From the NCBI GenBank assembly GCA_934408585.1, contig CAKRVA010000001.1, positions 310,001 through 374,000 on the forward strand: DNA of 64,000 nucleotides, given 5' to 3'. Each line of letters opens with the position of its first letter. The stretch's first letter is position 1. The position numbers and the translations under genes are program-made. This stretch comes from an uncultured Lachnospiraceae bacterium. GTDB lineage: Bacteria > Bacillota > Clostridia > Lachnospirales > Lachnospiraceae. Below the pieces are notes generated by a model that did no database searches, had not been told where the DNA came from, and saw only the letters and a program-made list of their open reading frames with translations. Shown one piece after another: positions 43,142 to 52,508 of this stretch.

Positions 43142-44150
43142 TGATTTCGTCACCTCCGCCTCTGGAAATTACAATTTCACCTGAGTCTTCCAGTTTACGA
43201 ATGATATTAACAATCTTCTGCTGTGCTTCTTCTACATCCTTCATACGAACAGGACCCATAAATTCCATATCTTCTTTTATCATAACAGCAAGACGCTTGG
43301 ACAGGTTGTTAAAGATTGCATTCTGTACCTGTTCATTTCCGCCCTTAAGTGCAAGCGCAAGGTCATTATTATCCACATCACGCAGCACACGCTGAATGGC
43401 ACGGTCGTCCAAAAGAAGGATATCTTCGAACACGAACATTTTCTTTCGGATTTCGTCTGCCAGCTCCGGTTCTTCGATTTCCAGAGTTTCCATGATATGC
43501 TTCTCGGTTCCACGGTCTACCGTATTCAAAATGTCTACTACGGCATCCACGCCACCGATAATGGTGTAATCCTGATTTACCAAAGATGCCAGCTTGGATT
43601 CCAACACCTTTTCCACCTCTTTTACAACGTCCGGACTTGTACGGTCCATCACTGCAATTCTCTTTGCCACATCTGCCTGACGGTCCGGTGACAATGCTGA
43701 AATAATCATTGCTGCCTGTGATGCTGACAAGTAGGACAAAATCAGTGCAATCGTCTGCGGATGCTCGTCCTGAATAAAGTTCAAAAGCTGTGATGCATCT
43801 GTCTTTCTGACAAATTCGAATGGTTTTACCTGGAGTGATGCTGTCAGCTTTCCGATTACATCCATTGCCTTCTCGCTGCCGAGTGCTTTTTCCAAAAGCT
43901 CCTTTGCATATCCGATACCACCCTCGGCAATATATTGCTGTGCCAGACAAATCTGGTAAAATTCTTCAATCACTTCTTCTTTTACCTGAGGAGTAACACT
44001 TCTGGTATTTGCAATTTCCAATGTCAGTTCTTCGATTTCTTCTTCTTTCAGATGTTTAAATATCATGGATGACTTCTCCGGTCCAAGTGCAATCAGTAAT
44101 ATTGCTGCCTTCTGAAGTCCATTTACTCTGTCTTCCGTGAATCTCGCCAT
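43134..44150 (-). CDS. fliG: Flagellar motor switch protein FliG
   Basis: 338 residues, standard. The middle-domain motif EHPQTIALILSYL (EHPQ) and the C-terminal charged helix (FVFEDILLLDDRAIQRVLRD) that meets MotA are present. Links the MS ring to the C ring. Confidence 0.97.
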   Translation of the reverse strand: MARFTEDRVNGLQKAAILLIALGPEKSSMIFKHLKEEEIEELTLEIANTRSVTPQVKEEVIEEFYQICLAQQYIAEGGIGYAKELLEKALGSEKAMDVIGKLTASLQVKPFEFVRKTDASQLLNFIQDEHPQTIALILSYLSASQAAMIISALSPDRQADVAKRIAVMDRTSPDVVKEVEKVLESKLASLVNQDYTIIGGVDAVVDILNTVDRGTEKHIMETLEIEEPELADEIRKKMFVFEDILLLDDRAIQRVLRDVDNNDLALALKGGNEQVQNAIFNNLSKRLAVMIKEDMEFMGPVRMKDVEEAQQKIVNIIRKLEDSGEIVISRGGGDEIIV

Positions 44151-44174
44151 GATGCTTCCTTCCCTTTCGTGTCC

Positions 44175-45776
44175 TTATCCCCATTCTTCATTCAGCCAGT
44201 TGCGCAACAGATTTGCTGCCGCTTCCGGATTCTCATCTACAAACTTTTCAATCATCCGCCTTGTTTCCGAAACTGTCTCGGTAGAGATATTTTCAATCTC
44301 AACCTCCGGCTGTGACTGAAGCAATGTTTCCACAGCCAGTTCTTCCGGCTGCTGTGCTTCTTTATCAGTTCTCATACTCCGTAATACAACAAATACAAGC
44401 AATCCGAGGATTCCCAGAATCAGGACAATCTGCATAATATCAGATGCAGAAATGCCAAGTCCCTCGGCATCCATAAACATATTTTCGGAATATGCCACAA
44501 TCGCAATATTATCTTTGGAAAATCCGGTTGCCTTGGAAACCATATCATACAGACTGTCATCTACGGTAACCGGTGTCTGGCCTTCATTTGCCAGCTTATA
44601 TTCGTCCCAGGTAATACCTCCGTCCAGCAGTCCCTGCGCCTTTACGTCCTCTTCACGCACAACGACTACTTTTCCAAATGCACAGGAAATTGATGAGTTC
44701 GAATAATTTACCGTTCCTGCCGGAATCTGCTTGTCTGTAATCCGTTCACTCGGAACATAATTCCGCTCTTCTTCAGAGGTTGAGGAACTGCTTTCTGCGT
44801 TATCCTGCCATACATATTCCTGTTCTCCATTGGAGTCCGTTCCGGGAACATCTCCATTTCCATTTGTCGCTTCTGAGTTATAAATACGTTCCGAGGACAA
44901 ATACCCCTGGCTTTGTCCGTCATGAACATAAAAATCATGATCCGTCTCAGTTGTGGTTGAGAAATCCACATCCAGATTTACCGCAACCTCGACCATATCA
45001 AACTGGTTCGTTCCCATAATGACCTGACGGACATCATTCTTTACTTTATTTTCCCACTGTGCCTTTACACTGAGCTGGGAGCTTGCGATTCCGGAAACAC
45101 TGTATTCTTCCGAACCGGAAAACAGAGTATTTCCCTGTGTATCGGTAATTACAACCTTCTCCTCTGACTCGTTTCCAACCGCTACCGCTATCGCCTTAGC
45201 AAGTCCTGCTGCCGTATCCGGGGTAATTTCTTCTTTAAGCTCCAGCAATACCCAGATAGAGGTATCTTCCTGCTGCGAAATCAACGTTCCATCATTCTGT
45301 GGAATCGTCATTTTTACAACGGCACTTTTTACAAAGGAAAAGCTTTCCAGCATATCCTGCGCCAGACGCGTTTCCATATACAGACCGTAACGCCTCTGCT
45401 TATCTGCTTCTGTGGTGCTGAAGCCTCCACTCGTTACATTATCAATGGTATAAGCATTGGCCTGAATATTGTTTGCAGCAAGCAACAGATTTGCCTGTGA
45501 AAGCTGCTTGGTATTAATGGTAATCCGGTATGCATCATCTGAAACCTGATAATCCAAGCCCTCACCATCCAATAATTCCGCAATTTCAGATGCTTCCTTT
45601 GTTGTTTCACAATCCCGCAAAAGCGTGTACTGCGGTCTTGTCAAAACAGTAATCAAAATAGCCAAGGCCAAAATCACTCCGGCCCCAGCTGAAATAATAA
45701 ATGTTTTTTGTTTTGTGGAAAACTTATTCCACCACTCAAGAACCTTATTTAAAAGCTCCTTTAACTTGTCTACCAT
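44175..45776 (-). CDS. fliF: Flagellar MS-ring protein FliF
   Basis: 533 residues with two membrane helices (about 27-46 and 440-460). Ring-building motifs lie between them, and the C-terminal FliG-binding end is present (AANLLRNWLNEE). The basal body's first ring. AAGGAGTAAG precedes the ATG. Confidence 0.96.
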   Translation of the reverse strand: MVDKLKELLNKVLEWWNKFSTKQKTFIISAGAGVILALAILITVLTRPQYTLLRDCETTKEASEIAELLDGEGLDYQVSDDAYRITINTKQLSQANLLLAANNIQANAYTIDNVTSGGFSTTEADKQRRYGLYMETRLAQDMLESFSFVKSAVVKMTIPQNDGTLISQQEDTSIWVLLELKEEITPDTAAGLAKAIAVAVGNESEEKVVITDTQGNTLFSGSEEYSVSGIASSQLSVKAQWENKVKNDVRQVIMGTNQFDMVEVAVNLDVDFSTTTETDHDFYVHDGQSQGYLSSERIYNSEATNGNGDVPGTDSNGEQEYVWQDNAESSSSTSEEERNYVPSERITDKQIPAGTVNYSNSSISCAFGKVVVVREEDVKAQGLLDGGITWDEYKLANEGQTPVTVDDSLYDMVSKATGFSKDNIAIVAYSENMFMDAEGLGISASDIMQIVLILGILGLLVFVVLRSMRTDKEAQQPEELAVETLLQSQPEVEIENISTETVSETRRMIEKFVDENPEAAANLLRNWLNEEWG

Positions 45777-45786
45777 GACTTACTCC

Positions 45787-46107
45787 TTAAATCTGTATCT
45801 GCATAATTTCCTTATATGCTTCTAAAAATTTATCCCTTACTGCAACTGTATAGGATAATGCCGTAGACGCTTTTCCCATTGCGATACTTAAATCATGAGT
45901 ATTTTCTGACTCTCCAAGCATCCATTTCACCTGCTCGTTTTCAAAATCAGAAAGATAAGCATTTGTCGTGGAAAGATTTTCTACTGCTTTGTCAAACAAT
46001 CCTTTGAATTCTCCGGTGGAGCGGTCAATGTTCTGCACAGAAGAATGTTCCGATGCATTTTTTATTGCATTCGAAGATATATTATAAAAATTACCTACTT
46101 CAACCAT
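45787..46107 (-). CDS. fliE: Flagellar hook-basal body protein FliE
   Basis: 106 residues. The C-terminal FliE pattern is seen (EDTHDLSIAMGKA-like, SYTVAVRDKFLEAYKEIM). Connects the MS ring to the rod. Confidence 0.94.
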   Translation of the reverse strand: MVEVGNFYNISSNAIKNASEHSSVQNIDRSTGEFKGLFDKAVENLSTTNAYLSDFENEQVKWMLGESENTHDLSIAMGKASTALSYTVAVRDKFLEAYKEIMQIQI

Positions 46108-46134
46108 GAATCATATCCCTTTCTAAAACTGCTG

Positions 46135-46584
46135 TTATGACTGACTGATTTCCAATCCCTTCATTGCCATGCTCTTGCTTGCATTAAATGCTGTCGCATT
46201 TGCCTCGTAAGAACGGCTTGCATCAATCAGGTTGGTCATTTCTGTTACTACATTGACATTGGGATATGTAACATATCCATTTTCATCCGCATCCGGATGA
46301 GATGGGTCATACACCATCTTCATCTGTGTCCAGGTATCTTCTGTTACTTTGGAAACCTTCACGCCCTGTTTCTTATAACGGTCGCTGGCCGTTCCAAATA
46401 TGCTGCCAAAGCTTGGTGTTTTGGCACCTTTTTCTTCAAAAGTAACCACTTTACGCCGGTAAGGTGTTCCGTCCTGGGTTCTTGTTGTATCTATATTTGC
46501 CACATTTTCCGCAATGACATCCATACGATAACGCTGTGCCGTCATTCCGGAAGCATTCACACTAAAAGAATTGAATATACTCAT
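46135..46584 (-). CDS. flgC: Flagellar rod protein FlgC
   Basis: 149 residues. The rod signature SGMTAQRYRMDVIAENVANI is near the start and the C-terminal helix ends in SMAMKGLEI. Proximal rod component. Confidence 0.95.
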   Translation of the reverse strand: MSIFNSFSVNASGMTAQRYRMDVIAENVANIDTTRTQDGTPYRRKVVTFEEKGAKTPSFGSIFGTASDRYKKQGVKVSKVTEDTWTQMKMVYDPSHPDADENGYVTYPNVNVVTEMTNLIDASRSYEANATAFNASKSMAMKGLEISQS

Positions 46585-46597
46585 AAATGCCCCTCCT

Positions 46598-46987
46598 CTA
46601 CTTCATAACCATTCTCAGATTTGCAAATTCCTGGTTAATACTTGAAATCAGCCCATTATATTTAATCTGGTTCGATGCCAGTTCTACGTTCTCTGTTTCA
46701 ATATCTACATTATTTCCATCCAGACGATAGGAAAAGTTCGCTGAATCCGTATAAACTCTTGGTGTCAGCTGAGAGGTTTTCAAATGGGACACTTTATCAT
46801 CCATAGTCTGATATTTGGAGCTTCCAAGTGCCTGACGAAGCTGTGCCTCAAAATTGATATCCTGACGTTTGTATCCCGGAGTATCTACATTTGCAAGGTT
46901 GTTGCTAATCAAGTCATTTCTCTGCCACGCAGCATCTGCCGTCTTTCCCAATACGTTAATGTAATCAAACACATTACTGTTAATCAT
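46598..46987 (-). CDS. flgB: Flagellar rod protein FlgB
   Basis: 129 residues. LISNNLANVDTPGYKRQDI is the FlgB/rod signature. First gene of the 34-kb operon; AGGAGGAG lies 8 nt before the ATG. Confidence 0.95.
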   Translation of the reverse strand: MINSNVFDYINVLGKTADAAWQRNDLISNNLANVDTPGYKRQDINFEAQLRQALGSSKYQTMDDKVSHLKTSQLTPRVYTDSANFSYRLDGNNVDIETENVELASNQIKYNGLISSINQEFANLRMVMK

Positions 46988-47007
46988 AGGTATTCTCCTC
47001 CTATTAC

Positions 47008-47035
47008 ATTATAATTTATTTGTAAAAAAACACAA
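47008..47035 (-). promoter_or_regulatory. Promoter of the flagellar/chemotaxis operon (sigma-A type)
   Basis: TTGTGT (47030-47035), 16 bp, TATAAT (47008-47013) on the minus strand, about 20 bp before flgB. A second, weaker candidate (TTGGGT and TACAAT, 18 bp apart) lies about 60-90 bp further upstream. The absence of a sigma-D pattern fits an early, sigma-A driven operon. Confidence 0.55.
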
Positions 47036-47116
47036 GGATTTTTTATAAAAAACCACTTGATATTGTATAGTGCTTCCATTATGTAACCCAACATATAGAT
47101 TTACATAATAAGGAAT

Positions 47117-47155
47117 ATAAAAAAGGATTTATGCCCTATTGCAATAAATCCTTTT
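47117..47155 (-). terminator. Intrinsic terminator downstream of codY
   Basis: AAAAGGATTTAT / ATAAATCCTTTT stem (47121-47155, loop of about 11 nt), followed on the minus strand by TTTTTTAT. It separates codY from the flagellar operon. Confidence 0.8.
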
Positions 47156-47192
47156 ATTTTTCTCAATCCATTTTCTGTATGAACTTTTCTTT

Positions 47193-47978
47193 TTAAAACA
47201 TGGTTTCTTTTTTCAGTTTCTCAACTTCATCAAATACCATATCATTCAAAACTTTGATGTAGGTTCCCTTCATTCCGGAGGAACGGGATTCAATAACACC
47301 GGCACTTTCAAATTTACGAAGTGCATTTACAATTACGGAACGCGTAATTCCTACACGGTCTGCGATTTTACTTGCAACCAGAATACCCTCCATACCGTTC
47401 AGTTCTTCAAAAATATGAACAACTGCTTCCATTTCGGAATAGGAAAGTGTATTTATTGCGGATTTGATTACCGCAAGCTTTCTGGTTTCTTCTGCATTTT
47501 CCTCGCTTACAGCACGCAGCATTTCCAGACCAACAACTGTAGTTCCGTATTCACAAAGGATAATGTCATCAATATCATACTGCTCTTCACATTTGTAAAT
47601 AAATAATGTTCCAAGTCGTTCTCCGGCAATTTCAATCGGTGTAATGATTGCCTCAAATTTATTGACATCCTTGGATTCAAAACCAAGTGTTTCCAAATTC
47701 ACATTTTCTTTGGTAGAAAGAATTCCAAGCAATCTCTCGTTCAGCATTCCATCAATAAATCCACCAACCTGATCAACAATCAGTTCGGTAATGGACTCCA
47801 CGCCTTCTCCGTCTCCGACGCCAAGAACCTTTCCTTTTTTACTGATGACAAGCACATTGGACTTTAAAATTTCACATAATACCGAGCAGATATCGTTAAA
47901 CACTACCTTGCTGGAATTGTTGTTGTGAAGTAACTTTCCAATTTTTCTTGTTTTATCTAATAGTTGTACGCTACTCAT
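47193..47978 (-). CDS. codY: GTP- and branched-chain amino acid-sensing repressor CodY
   Basis: 261 residues from the ATG at 47978 (GGAAAGGCG upstream). N-terminal GAF domain; C-terminal winged helix-turn-helix with the invariant ASKIADRVGITRSVIVNALR stretch. It represses nutrient-limitation and, in Bacillus, motility genes. The codY-flgB order is the same as in B. subtilis, so direct control of the flagellar operon is plausible. Confidence 0.97.
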   Translation of the reverse strand: MSSVQLLDKTRKIGKLLHNNNSSKVVFNDICSVLCEILKSNVLVISKKGKVLGVGDGEGVESITELIVDQVGGFIDGMLNERLLGILSTKENVNLETLGFESKDVNKFEAIITPIEIAGERLGTLFIYKCEEQYDIDDIILCEYGTTVVGLEMLRAVSEENAEETRKLAVIKSAINTLSYSEMEAVVHIFEELNGMEGILVASKIADRVGITRSVIVNALRKFESAGVIESRSSGMKGTYIKVLNDMVFDEVEKLKKETMF

Positions 47979-48063
47979 GCTATTCACGCCTTTCCTTAAC
48001 CCCAATCATACGTCCCCAATTTTTTTGCTCTACAACAAAATTTCCTGCCTAAAGCATAGTATT

Positions 48064-48092
48064 ATTGTATCACACGAAACCAATAATTTCAA
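48064..48092 (-). promoter_or_regulatory. codY promoter
   Basis: TTGAAA (48087-48092), 17 bp, TACAAT (48064-48069) on the minus strand, about 85 bp before the codY ATG. Confidence 0.6.
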
Positions 48093-48125
48093 CGATTTGG
48101 CAGGGAATTTTTATATAATTTTATA

Positions 48126-48140
48126 AATTTTCAGAATTTT
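48126..48140. promoter_or_regulatory. Candidate CodY box upstream of codY
   Basis: AATTTTCAGAATTTT matches the CodY consensus AATTTTCWGAAAATT at 13 of 15 positions. It overlaps the topA stop and lies about 34 bp before the codY -35, suggesting autoregulation. Confidence 0.4.
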
Positions 48141-50217
48141 ATTCGTTTGCGTTTTTTATTTGTGTTACATATCCACAATTTGCATCCATACATGCCTGTT
48201 TATTGCCCTTATAAAGCATCAGAGATCCACATTTCGGACATTTTTCTCCGGTTGGCTTCTGCCAGACCATAAAATCACAGTCCGGATTATCAATACAGCC
48301 ATAGTATTTTCTGCCTTTTCTCGTCATTCTCTGAACAATGTCTTTTCCACATTTTGGACACTTTACGCCAATTTTTTCAAAGTATGGCTTGGTATTACGG
48401 CATTCCGGGAATCCGGGACATGCCAGGAATCTTCCGTGAGGGCCATACTTAATTACCATATGACGACCACAAAGCTCACAGACTTCTTCCGAAACTTCAT
48501 CCTTGATTTCTACTTCTGCCAGTTCCTTTTCTGCTATCCGGACTGCTTCGTCCAGGTCCGGATAGAAATTGGAAATAATTGTTTTCCAATTAGCCTTTCC
48601 TTCTTCGACACTATCCAAAAGGATTTCAAGATTTGCTGTAAAATTAACATCCACAATACTTGGGAATGCTTCCTTCATAATATTGTTTACAACTTCGCCA
48701 AGTTCGGTAACATACAGATTCCGGTTCTCTTTTACAATATAACGTCTTGCCAGAATTGTTGTAATCGTTGGTGCATAGGTACTTGGACGTCCAATTCCAA
48801 GTTCTTCCAATGCACGTACAAGTGACGCCTCCGTATAATGTGGAGCCGGCTGTGTAAAATGCTGCTTTTCATCAAAGGAAAGAAGTGACAATGCACTGGT
48901 GGTTTCCAATCCTTTTGTCAGGGTATTGGTTTCCTCCACCTCTTCTTCCTGGGTATATACGCTCATGAATCCATCAAACAGCAATTTCGATGCTGAAACC
49001 GTAAAGCGATGCTCACCTGCATCAATTTTTACAGATGTTGTTTCATAAACAGCAGGTTTCATTCTGCTTGCCAGAAAACGTTTGTAAATCAGCTGATAAA
49101 GGCGGAACTGGTCACGGGACAGGGATTCCTTTATTACTACCGGATTAAAATCCAAGTTTGTTGGACGAATCGCTTCATGGGCATCCTGAATTTTGGTACT
49201 GCCCTTCTTTGCCACGTTGACTGCCTCGCCTACATAATTTTCTCCGTAATGCTCTTTGATATAGCTTTCTGCGTTTTGCTGTGCTTCTTCTGAAATTCTG
49301 GTAGAGTCTGTACGCAGATAGGTGATAATACCAACCGTACCATTTCCTTTTATTTCTACACCTTCATACAGCTGCTGTGCCAGACGCATGGTTTTCTGTG
49401 TCGAAAAATTCAGCACCTTACTTGCCTCCTGCTGTAACGTAGATGTCGTAAATGGAAGCGGAGCCTTTTTTACACGCTCTCCCTTTTTAATCTCACTGAT
49501 TTTATATTGTGCATTTTTGCATTCTTTTACAATCTTATCAAGCTGTTCCTTACTTGTAATCGGAACCTTCTTCTCTTTTGTACCATAATATTTCGCAATT
49601 AATGGCTTTTTCTCGGAATTCACCTGAAAGGATGCATCCAGGGTCCAATACTCTTCCGGAATAAAGCTGTTGATTTCATCCTCACGGTCACAAATAATAC
49701 GAAGTGCTACAGATTGTACTCTTCCGGCACTGAGCCCTCTTTTTACCTTTGCCCAGAGAACCGGTGAAATCCGATATCCCACCATTCGGTCCAGCATACG
49801 TCTTGCCTGTTGGGCATCTACCAGATTCATATCAATTTCTCTGGCATTCTTCAAAGATTCTTTTACTGCATTTTTTGTAATTTCATTAAAGGTAATACGA
49901 TATACCTTTTTATTTTCCAGTTTCAGTGCAATATACAAATGCCATGATATTGCTTCTCCCTCACGGTCCGGGTCAGTTGCAAGATAAATTTTCTCTGCCT
50001 TCTTCACTTCTTTCCGAAGATTTGCGAGAATATCCCCTTTTCCCCTTATCGTAATATATTTTGGCTCGTAATCATGTTCCACATCAATTCCAAGCTGACT
50101 CTTTGGAAAATCACGGACATGACCGTTGCTTGCCACAACTTCATAATTTGTTCCAAGAAATTTTTTAATGGTCTTCACCTTGGCGGGTGATTCCACAATC
50201 ACAAGATATTTTGCCAT
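48139..50217 (-). CDS. topA: DNA topoisomerase I
   Basis: 692 residues. The Toprim domain (YLVIVESPAKVKTIKKFLG) is followed by the catalytic core with the active Tyr in TYLRTDSTRISEEA and three C-terminal zinc ribbon units (CELCGRHM, CPKCGKDI, CPKCGSLM). Relaxes negative supercoils. In Bacillus topA follows dprA directly; here a pilin and prepilin peptidase lie between them. Confidence 0.97.
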   Translation of the reverse strand: MAKYLVIVESPAKVKTIKKFLGTNYEVVASNGHVRDFPKSQLGIDVEHDYEPKYITIRGKGDILANLRKEVKKAEKIYLATDPDREGEAISWHLYIALKLENKKVYRITFNEITKNAVKESLKNAREIDMNLVDAQQARRMLDRMVGYRISPVLWAKVKRGLSAGRVQSVALRIICDREDEINSFIPEEYWTLDASFQVNSEKKPLIAKYYGTKEKKVPITSKEQLDKIVKECKNAQYKISEIKKGERVKKAPLPFTTSTLQQEASKVLNFSTQKTMRLAQQLYEGVEIKGNGTVGIITYLRTDSTRISEEAQQNAESYIKEHYGENYVGEAVNVAKKGSTKIQDAHEAIRPTNLDFNPVVIKESLSRDQFRLYQLIYKRFLASRMKPAVYETTSVKIDAGEHRFTVSASKLLFDGFMSVYTQEEEVEETNTLTKGLETTSALSLLSFDEKQHFTQPAPHYTEASLVRALEELGIGRPSTYAPTITTILARRYIVKENRNLYVTELGEVVNNIMKEAFPSIVDVNFTANLEILLDSVEEGKANWKTIISNFYPDLDEAVRIAEKELAEVEIKDEVSEEVCELCGRHMVIKYGPHGRFLACPGFPECRNTKPYFEKIGVKCPKCGKDIVQRMTRKGRKYYGCIDNPDCDFMVWQKPTGEKCPKCGSLMLYKGNKQACMDANCGYVTQIKNANE

Positions 50218-50258
50218 CTTATACCCCTATTCCTTTAAATTCCATCATTCGATTACCC

Positions 50259-50287
50259 ACTATACAATACTTGCACGCAAGTTTCAA
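50259..50287 (-). promoter_or_regulatory. topA promoter
   Basis: TTGAAA (50282-50287), 17 bp, TATAGT (50259-50264) on the minus strand. The -35 overlaps the stop codon of the prepilin peptidase gene. Confidence 0.55.
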
Positions 50288-50895
50288 GCAAAAAATGACA
50301 GATACTTGTGAATCATTGCATCTCCCAATAATGCAGATATATAAATTCCTGCTGCGAGATATGGTCCAAACGCAAGTACTTTCTCTTTATTTTTTAACTT
50401 CATCAGCGTCGGATGAATTATGGAACCCATAATAGAAGCAATGAATAAAGAAAGCAGAATTTTTTCCCATCCAAGCAGTAAACCTGCTGCCGCCATCAGC
50501 TTAATATCGCCTCCGCCAATTCCTTTTCCTTTGGTCAGCAGGTAAACGATCAAAAAGATACCACTGACTGTCACAGCTCCAATCAGATATTCCAGCCAGT
50601 TTTTCCGGTCCAGAAGAATCTGGCAGATGCCAAGGACTCCAATTATAATATTACATTCCAGTGGGATTTCAAACGTGAACGCATCAATCAGACCAAGTGC
50701 GAGTAAAACAGAAGACATCATTGCATGAAGAACACTTTCGATTTGTATTCCTTCTATTATATAGATCATCACATACAATAATACATTTGCAAGAATCAGT
50801 ATTTTCATCTTTTTTGAAATTTTACGGTTTACATATGCATAAACCAGATACCCCATCAAAATTCCGGCAATCAATACCACAATAAAACTTCCCAT
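50284..50895 (-). CDS. Type IV prepilin peptidase (A24 family), short form
   Basis: 203 residues, polytopic. Both catalytic Asp sites of the aspartic peptidase are seen: LGLIDAFTFEIP and GGGDIKLMAAAG. The N-terminal methylase zinc region of PilD is absent, giving a ComC/TadV-like short enzyme. It should cleave the leader of the pseudopilin gene 15 bp upstream. Confidence 0.88.
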   Translation of the reverse strand: MGSFIVVLIAGILMGYLVYAYVNRKISKKMKILILANVLLYVMIYIIEGIQIESVLHAMMSSVLLALGLIDAFTFEIPLECNIIIGVLGICQILLDRKNWLEYLIGAVTVSGIFLIVYLLTKGKGIGGGDIKLMAAAGLLLGWEKILLSLFIASIMGSIIHPTLMKLKNKEKVLAFGPYLAAGIYISALLGDAMIHKYLSFFA

Positions 50896-50910
50896 TTTTA
50901 TCCCCCTTGT

Positions 50911-51342
50911 CTACTCCAGCCGAATCTCTTCTTCCTTCGAATCTTTTGCCGATGGAATTGTAATAATCACATGATTTTCCGTCGTAATCTGATAATATAT
51001 TTTCTGTCCCCGGTATGCTTTTGAAGTCAGCTGCTGTTCGACCTCTTCCGGTGTACTTCCTAAAAGCTCTTTCCATTTCATTCCAAATTTATCAGTTAAC
51101 GAAATCGAAGTCAGTAGCTCCGGCCGTTCCATCGGCTCCGGAGAATCATCCTCTTCCAGATAGGGATTCTGTAATGCCGCATCCAGTGATGTTTTTATAC
51201 TCTCTGCCAGTTGTTTATCTGCATATATCTTTGATTTTTCTGCATAAAGCAGAATCTGATGTACAATTGCGATAATTAACACTGCGGAAATCATAAACAC
51301 CAGCAAAAACTCCGGCAGTGTAAATCCTTTATTTCTCTTCAT
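50911..51342 (-). CDS. Type IV pseudopilin / prepilin-like protein
   Basis: 143 residues. MKRNKGFTLPEFLLVFMIS is a prepilin leader: basic residues, Gly before Phe at the cleavage site (G/FTLPE) and Glu at mature position 5, followed by a hydrophobic helix. The rest is hydrophilic with no recognised domain. I start at the ATG at 51342 (GAGGAT upstream) rather than the TTG at 51357. Confidence 0.85.
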   Translation of the reverse strand: MKRNKGFTLPEFLLVFMISAVLIIAIVHQILLYAEKSKIYADKQLAESIKTSLDAALQNPYLEEDDSPEPMERPELLTSISLTDKFGMKWKELLGSTPEEVEQQLTSKAYRGQKIYYQITTENHVIITIPSAKDSKEEEIRLE

Positions 51343-51374
51343 GTGTGGTATCCTCAATTTTCATGATGTAAATG

Positions 51375-51403
51375 ATTGTACTATTCCCCCAACGATATTG
51401 CAA
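51375..51403 (-). promoter_or_regulatory. Promoter of the pseudopilin-prepilin peptidase pair
   Basis: TTGCAA (51398-51403), 17 bp, TACAAT (51375-51380) on the minus strand, in the 62-bp gap after dprA. Suggests separate transcription from dprA. Confidence 0.55.
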
Positions 51404-51404
51404 G

Positions 51405-52508
51405 CTATTCTGCAAGCGAAAAATAACAGCCACCCTTCTGACAGACCCTTCCCTGCAGGCACAATTCCATCAATTGCTGCATAACCTCCGCCAATGTAAC
51501 GAATTTGTTTTCTGATTTTGCCTTTTCAAAAATGACATCCACATGTAGCGGTTCATAGTCCAAAAATTTCATAACACCCGTTCTTTCTTTTTGCATTTGC
51601 GATATGGCTGCTGTCTGACAGCCAAGACTTATCTCCTTTACCAAATCCTGCGGAGTAAGTGCAATACCTGCCCCCTGTCGTATCAGTTCATTGCATCCGT
51701 CGCTCAAACGGTCTGTAATCCTTCCCGGAACGGCATATACATCCTTTCCCTGCTGCAACGCCATATCAACGGTAATCCATGTGCCGCTCCTTTGACGCGC
51801 TTCTATCACGAGAATCACATCTGCCAATCCGGCTACAATCCGGTTACGTTCCGGAAAGTAATACTTCTCAGGAAGCGTCCCCGGTGGTAAAAGAGAAATA
51901 ATACCGCCTTCACCATTCCAAATCTTCTGATATAGGGATGAAGAAGTCTTTGGATAACACACATCCACTCCGCTTCCCAATATGGCATAGGTCTTTCCGC
52001 CTGCCTGTATTGCTTCCTCCTGGGAAATGCTGTCGATACCTCTTGCCATTCCGCTTATAATACTGACTCCGCTTTTCGCCAGACAATACGCAAATTTCTT
52101 TGCAACCACGCGTCCATATTCGGAACAATCACGGGCTCCGATGATTGCAATACTTGGTTTTTCTTCGGGCGGAAGCTCTCCTTTATAAAAAATCCCATAC
52201 GGTGCATCCGGTATTTCTCTAAGACGTGCCGGATATTTCTGTTCTTCTATTGTCACAAAGGATATTCCACTTTCTTTCAGCTTTTCATACTCCTGTCGTA
52301 CTGCATCCGTCTGCATCCATGCCAAAATTTCCTGCCGTTTTGCTTCTGCAAAAGAACGCATTGCCGTACTTTTATTCTGATGGAATTCTTCATAAATGTT
52401 CTTCGCATTTCCAAACTGTTCCAGAAGTTTTCTCGCTGTTTTGGAACCGGCACCCGGGAGACGGTACAGCCAATATCGATAATATCCACTCAGCTCACAA
52501 TTTTTCAA
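51405..52508 (-). CDS. dprA: DNA-processing protein DprA (Smf)
   Basis: 367 residues. An N-terminal SAM-like helical part (YRYWLYRLPGAGSKTARKLL) precedes a Rossmann core with GARDCSEYGR, SGMARGIDS and ILGSGVDVCYP, and a C-terminal winged-helix domain. It loads RecA on incoming single-stranded DNA. The start is TTG at 52508 with GGAAAGGAGAG upstream; it overlaps the comM stop by 14 nt. Confidence 0.94.
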   Translation of the reverse strand: MKNCELSGYYRYWLYRLPGAGSKTARKLLEQFGNAKNIYEEFHQNKSTAMRSFAEAKRQEILAWMQTDAVRQEYEKLKESGISFVTIEEQKYPARLREIPDAPYGIFYKGELPPEEKPSIAIIGARDCSEYGRVVAKKFAYCLAKSGVSIISGMARGIDSISQEEAIQAGGKTYAILGSGVDVCYPKTSSSLYQKIWNGEGGIISLLPPGTLPEKYYFPERNRIVAGLADVILVIEARQRSGTWITVDMALQQGKDVYAVPGRITDRLSDGCNELIRQGAGIALTPQDLVKEISLGCQTAAISQMQKERTGVMKFLDYEPLHVDVIFEKAKSENKFVTLAEVMQQLMELCLQGRVCQKGGCYFSLAE

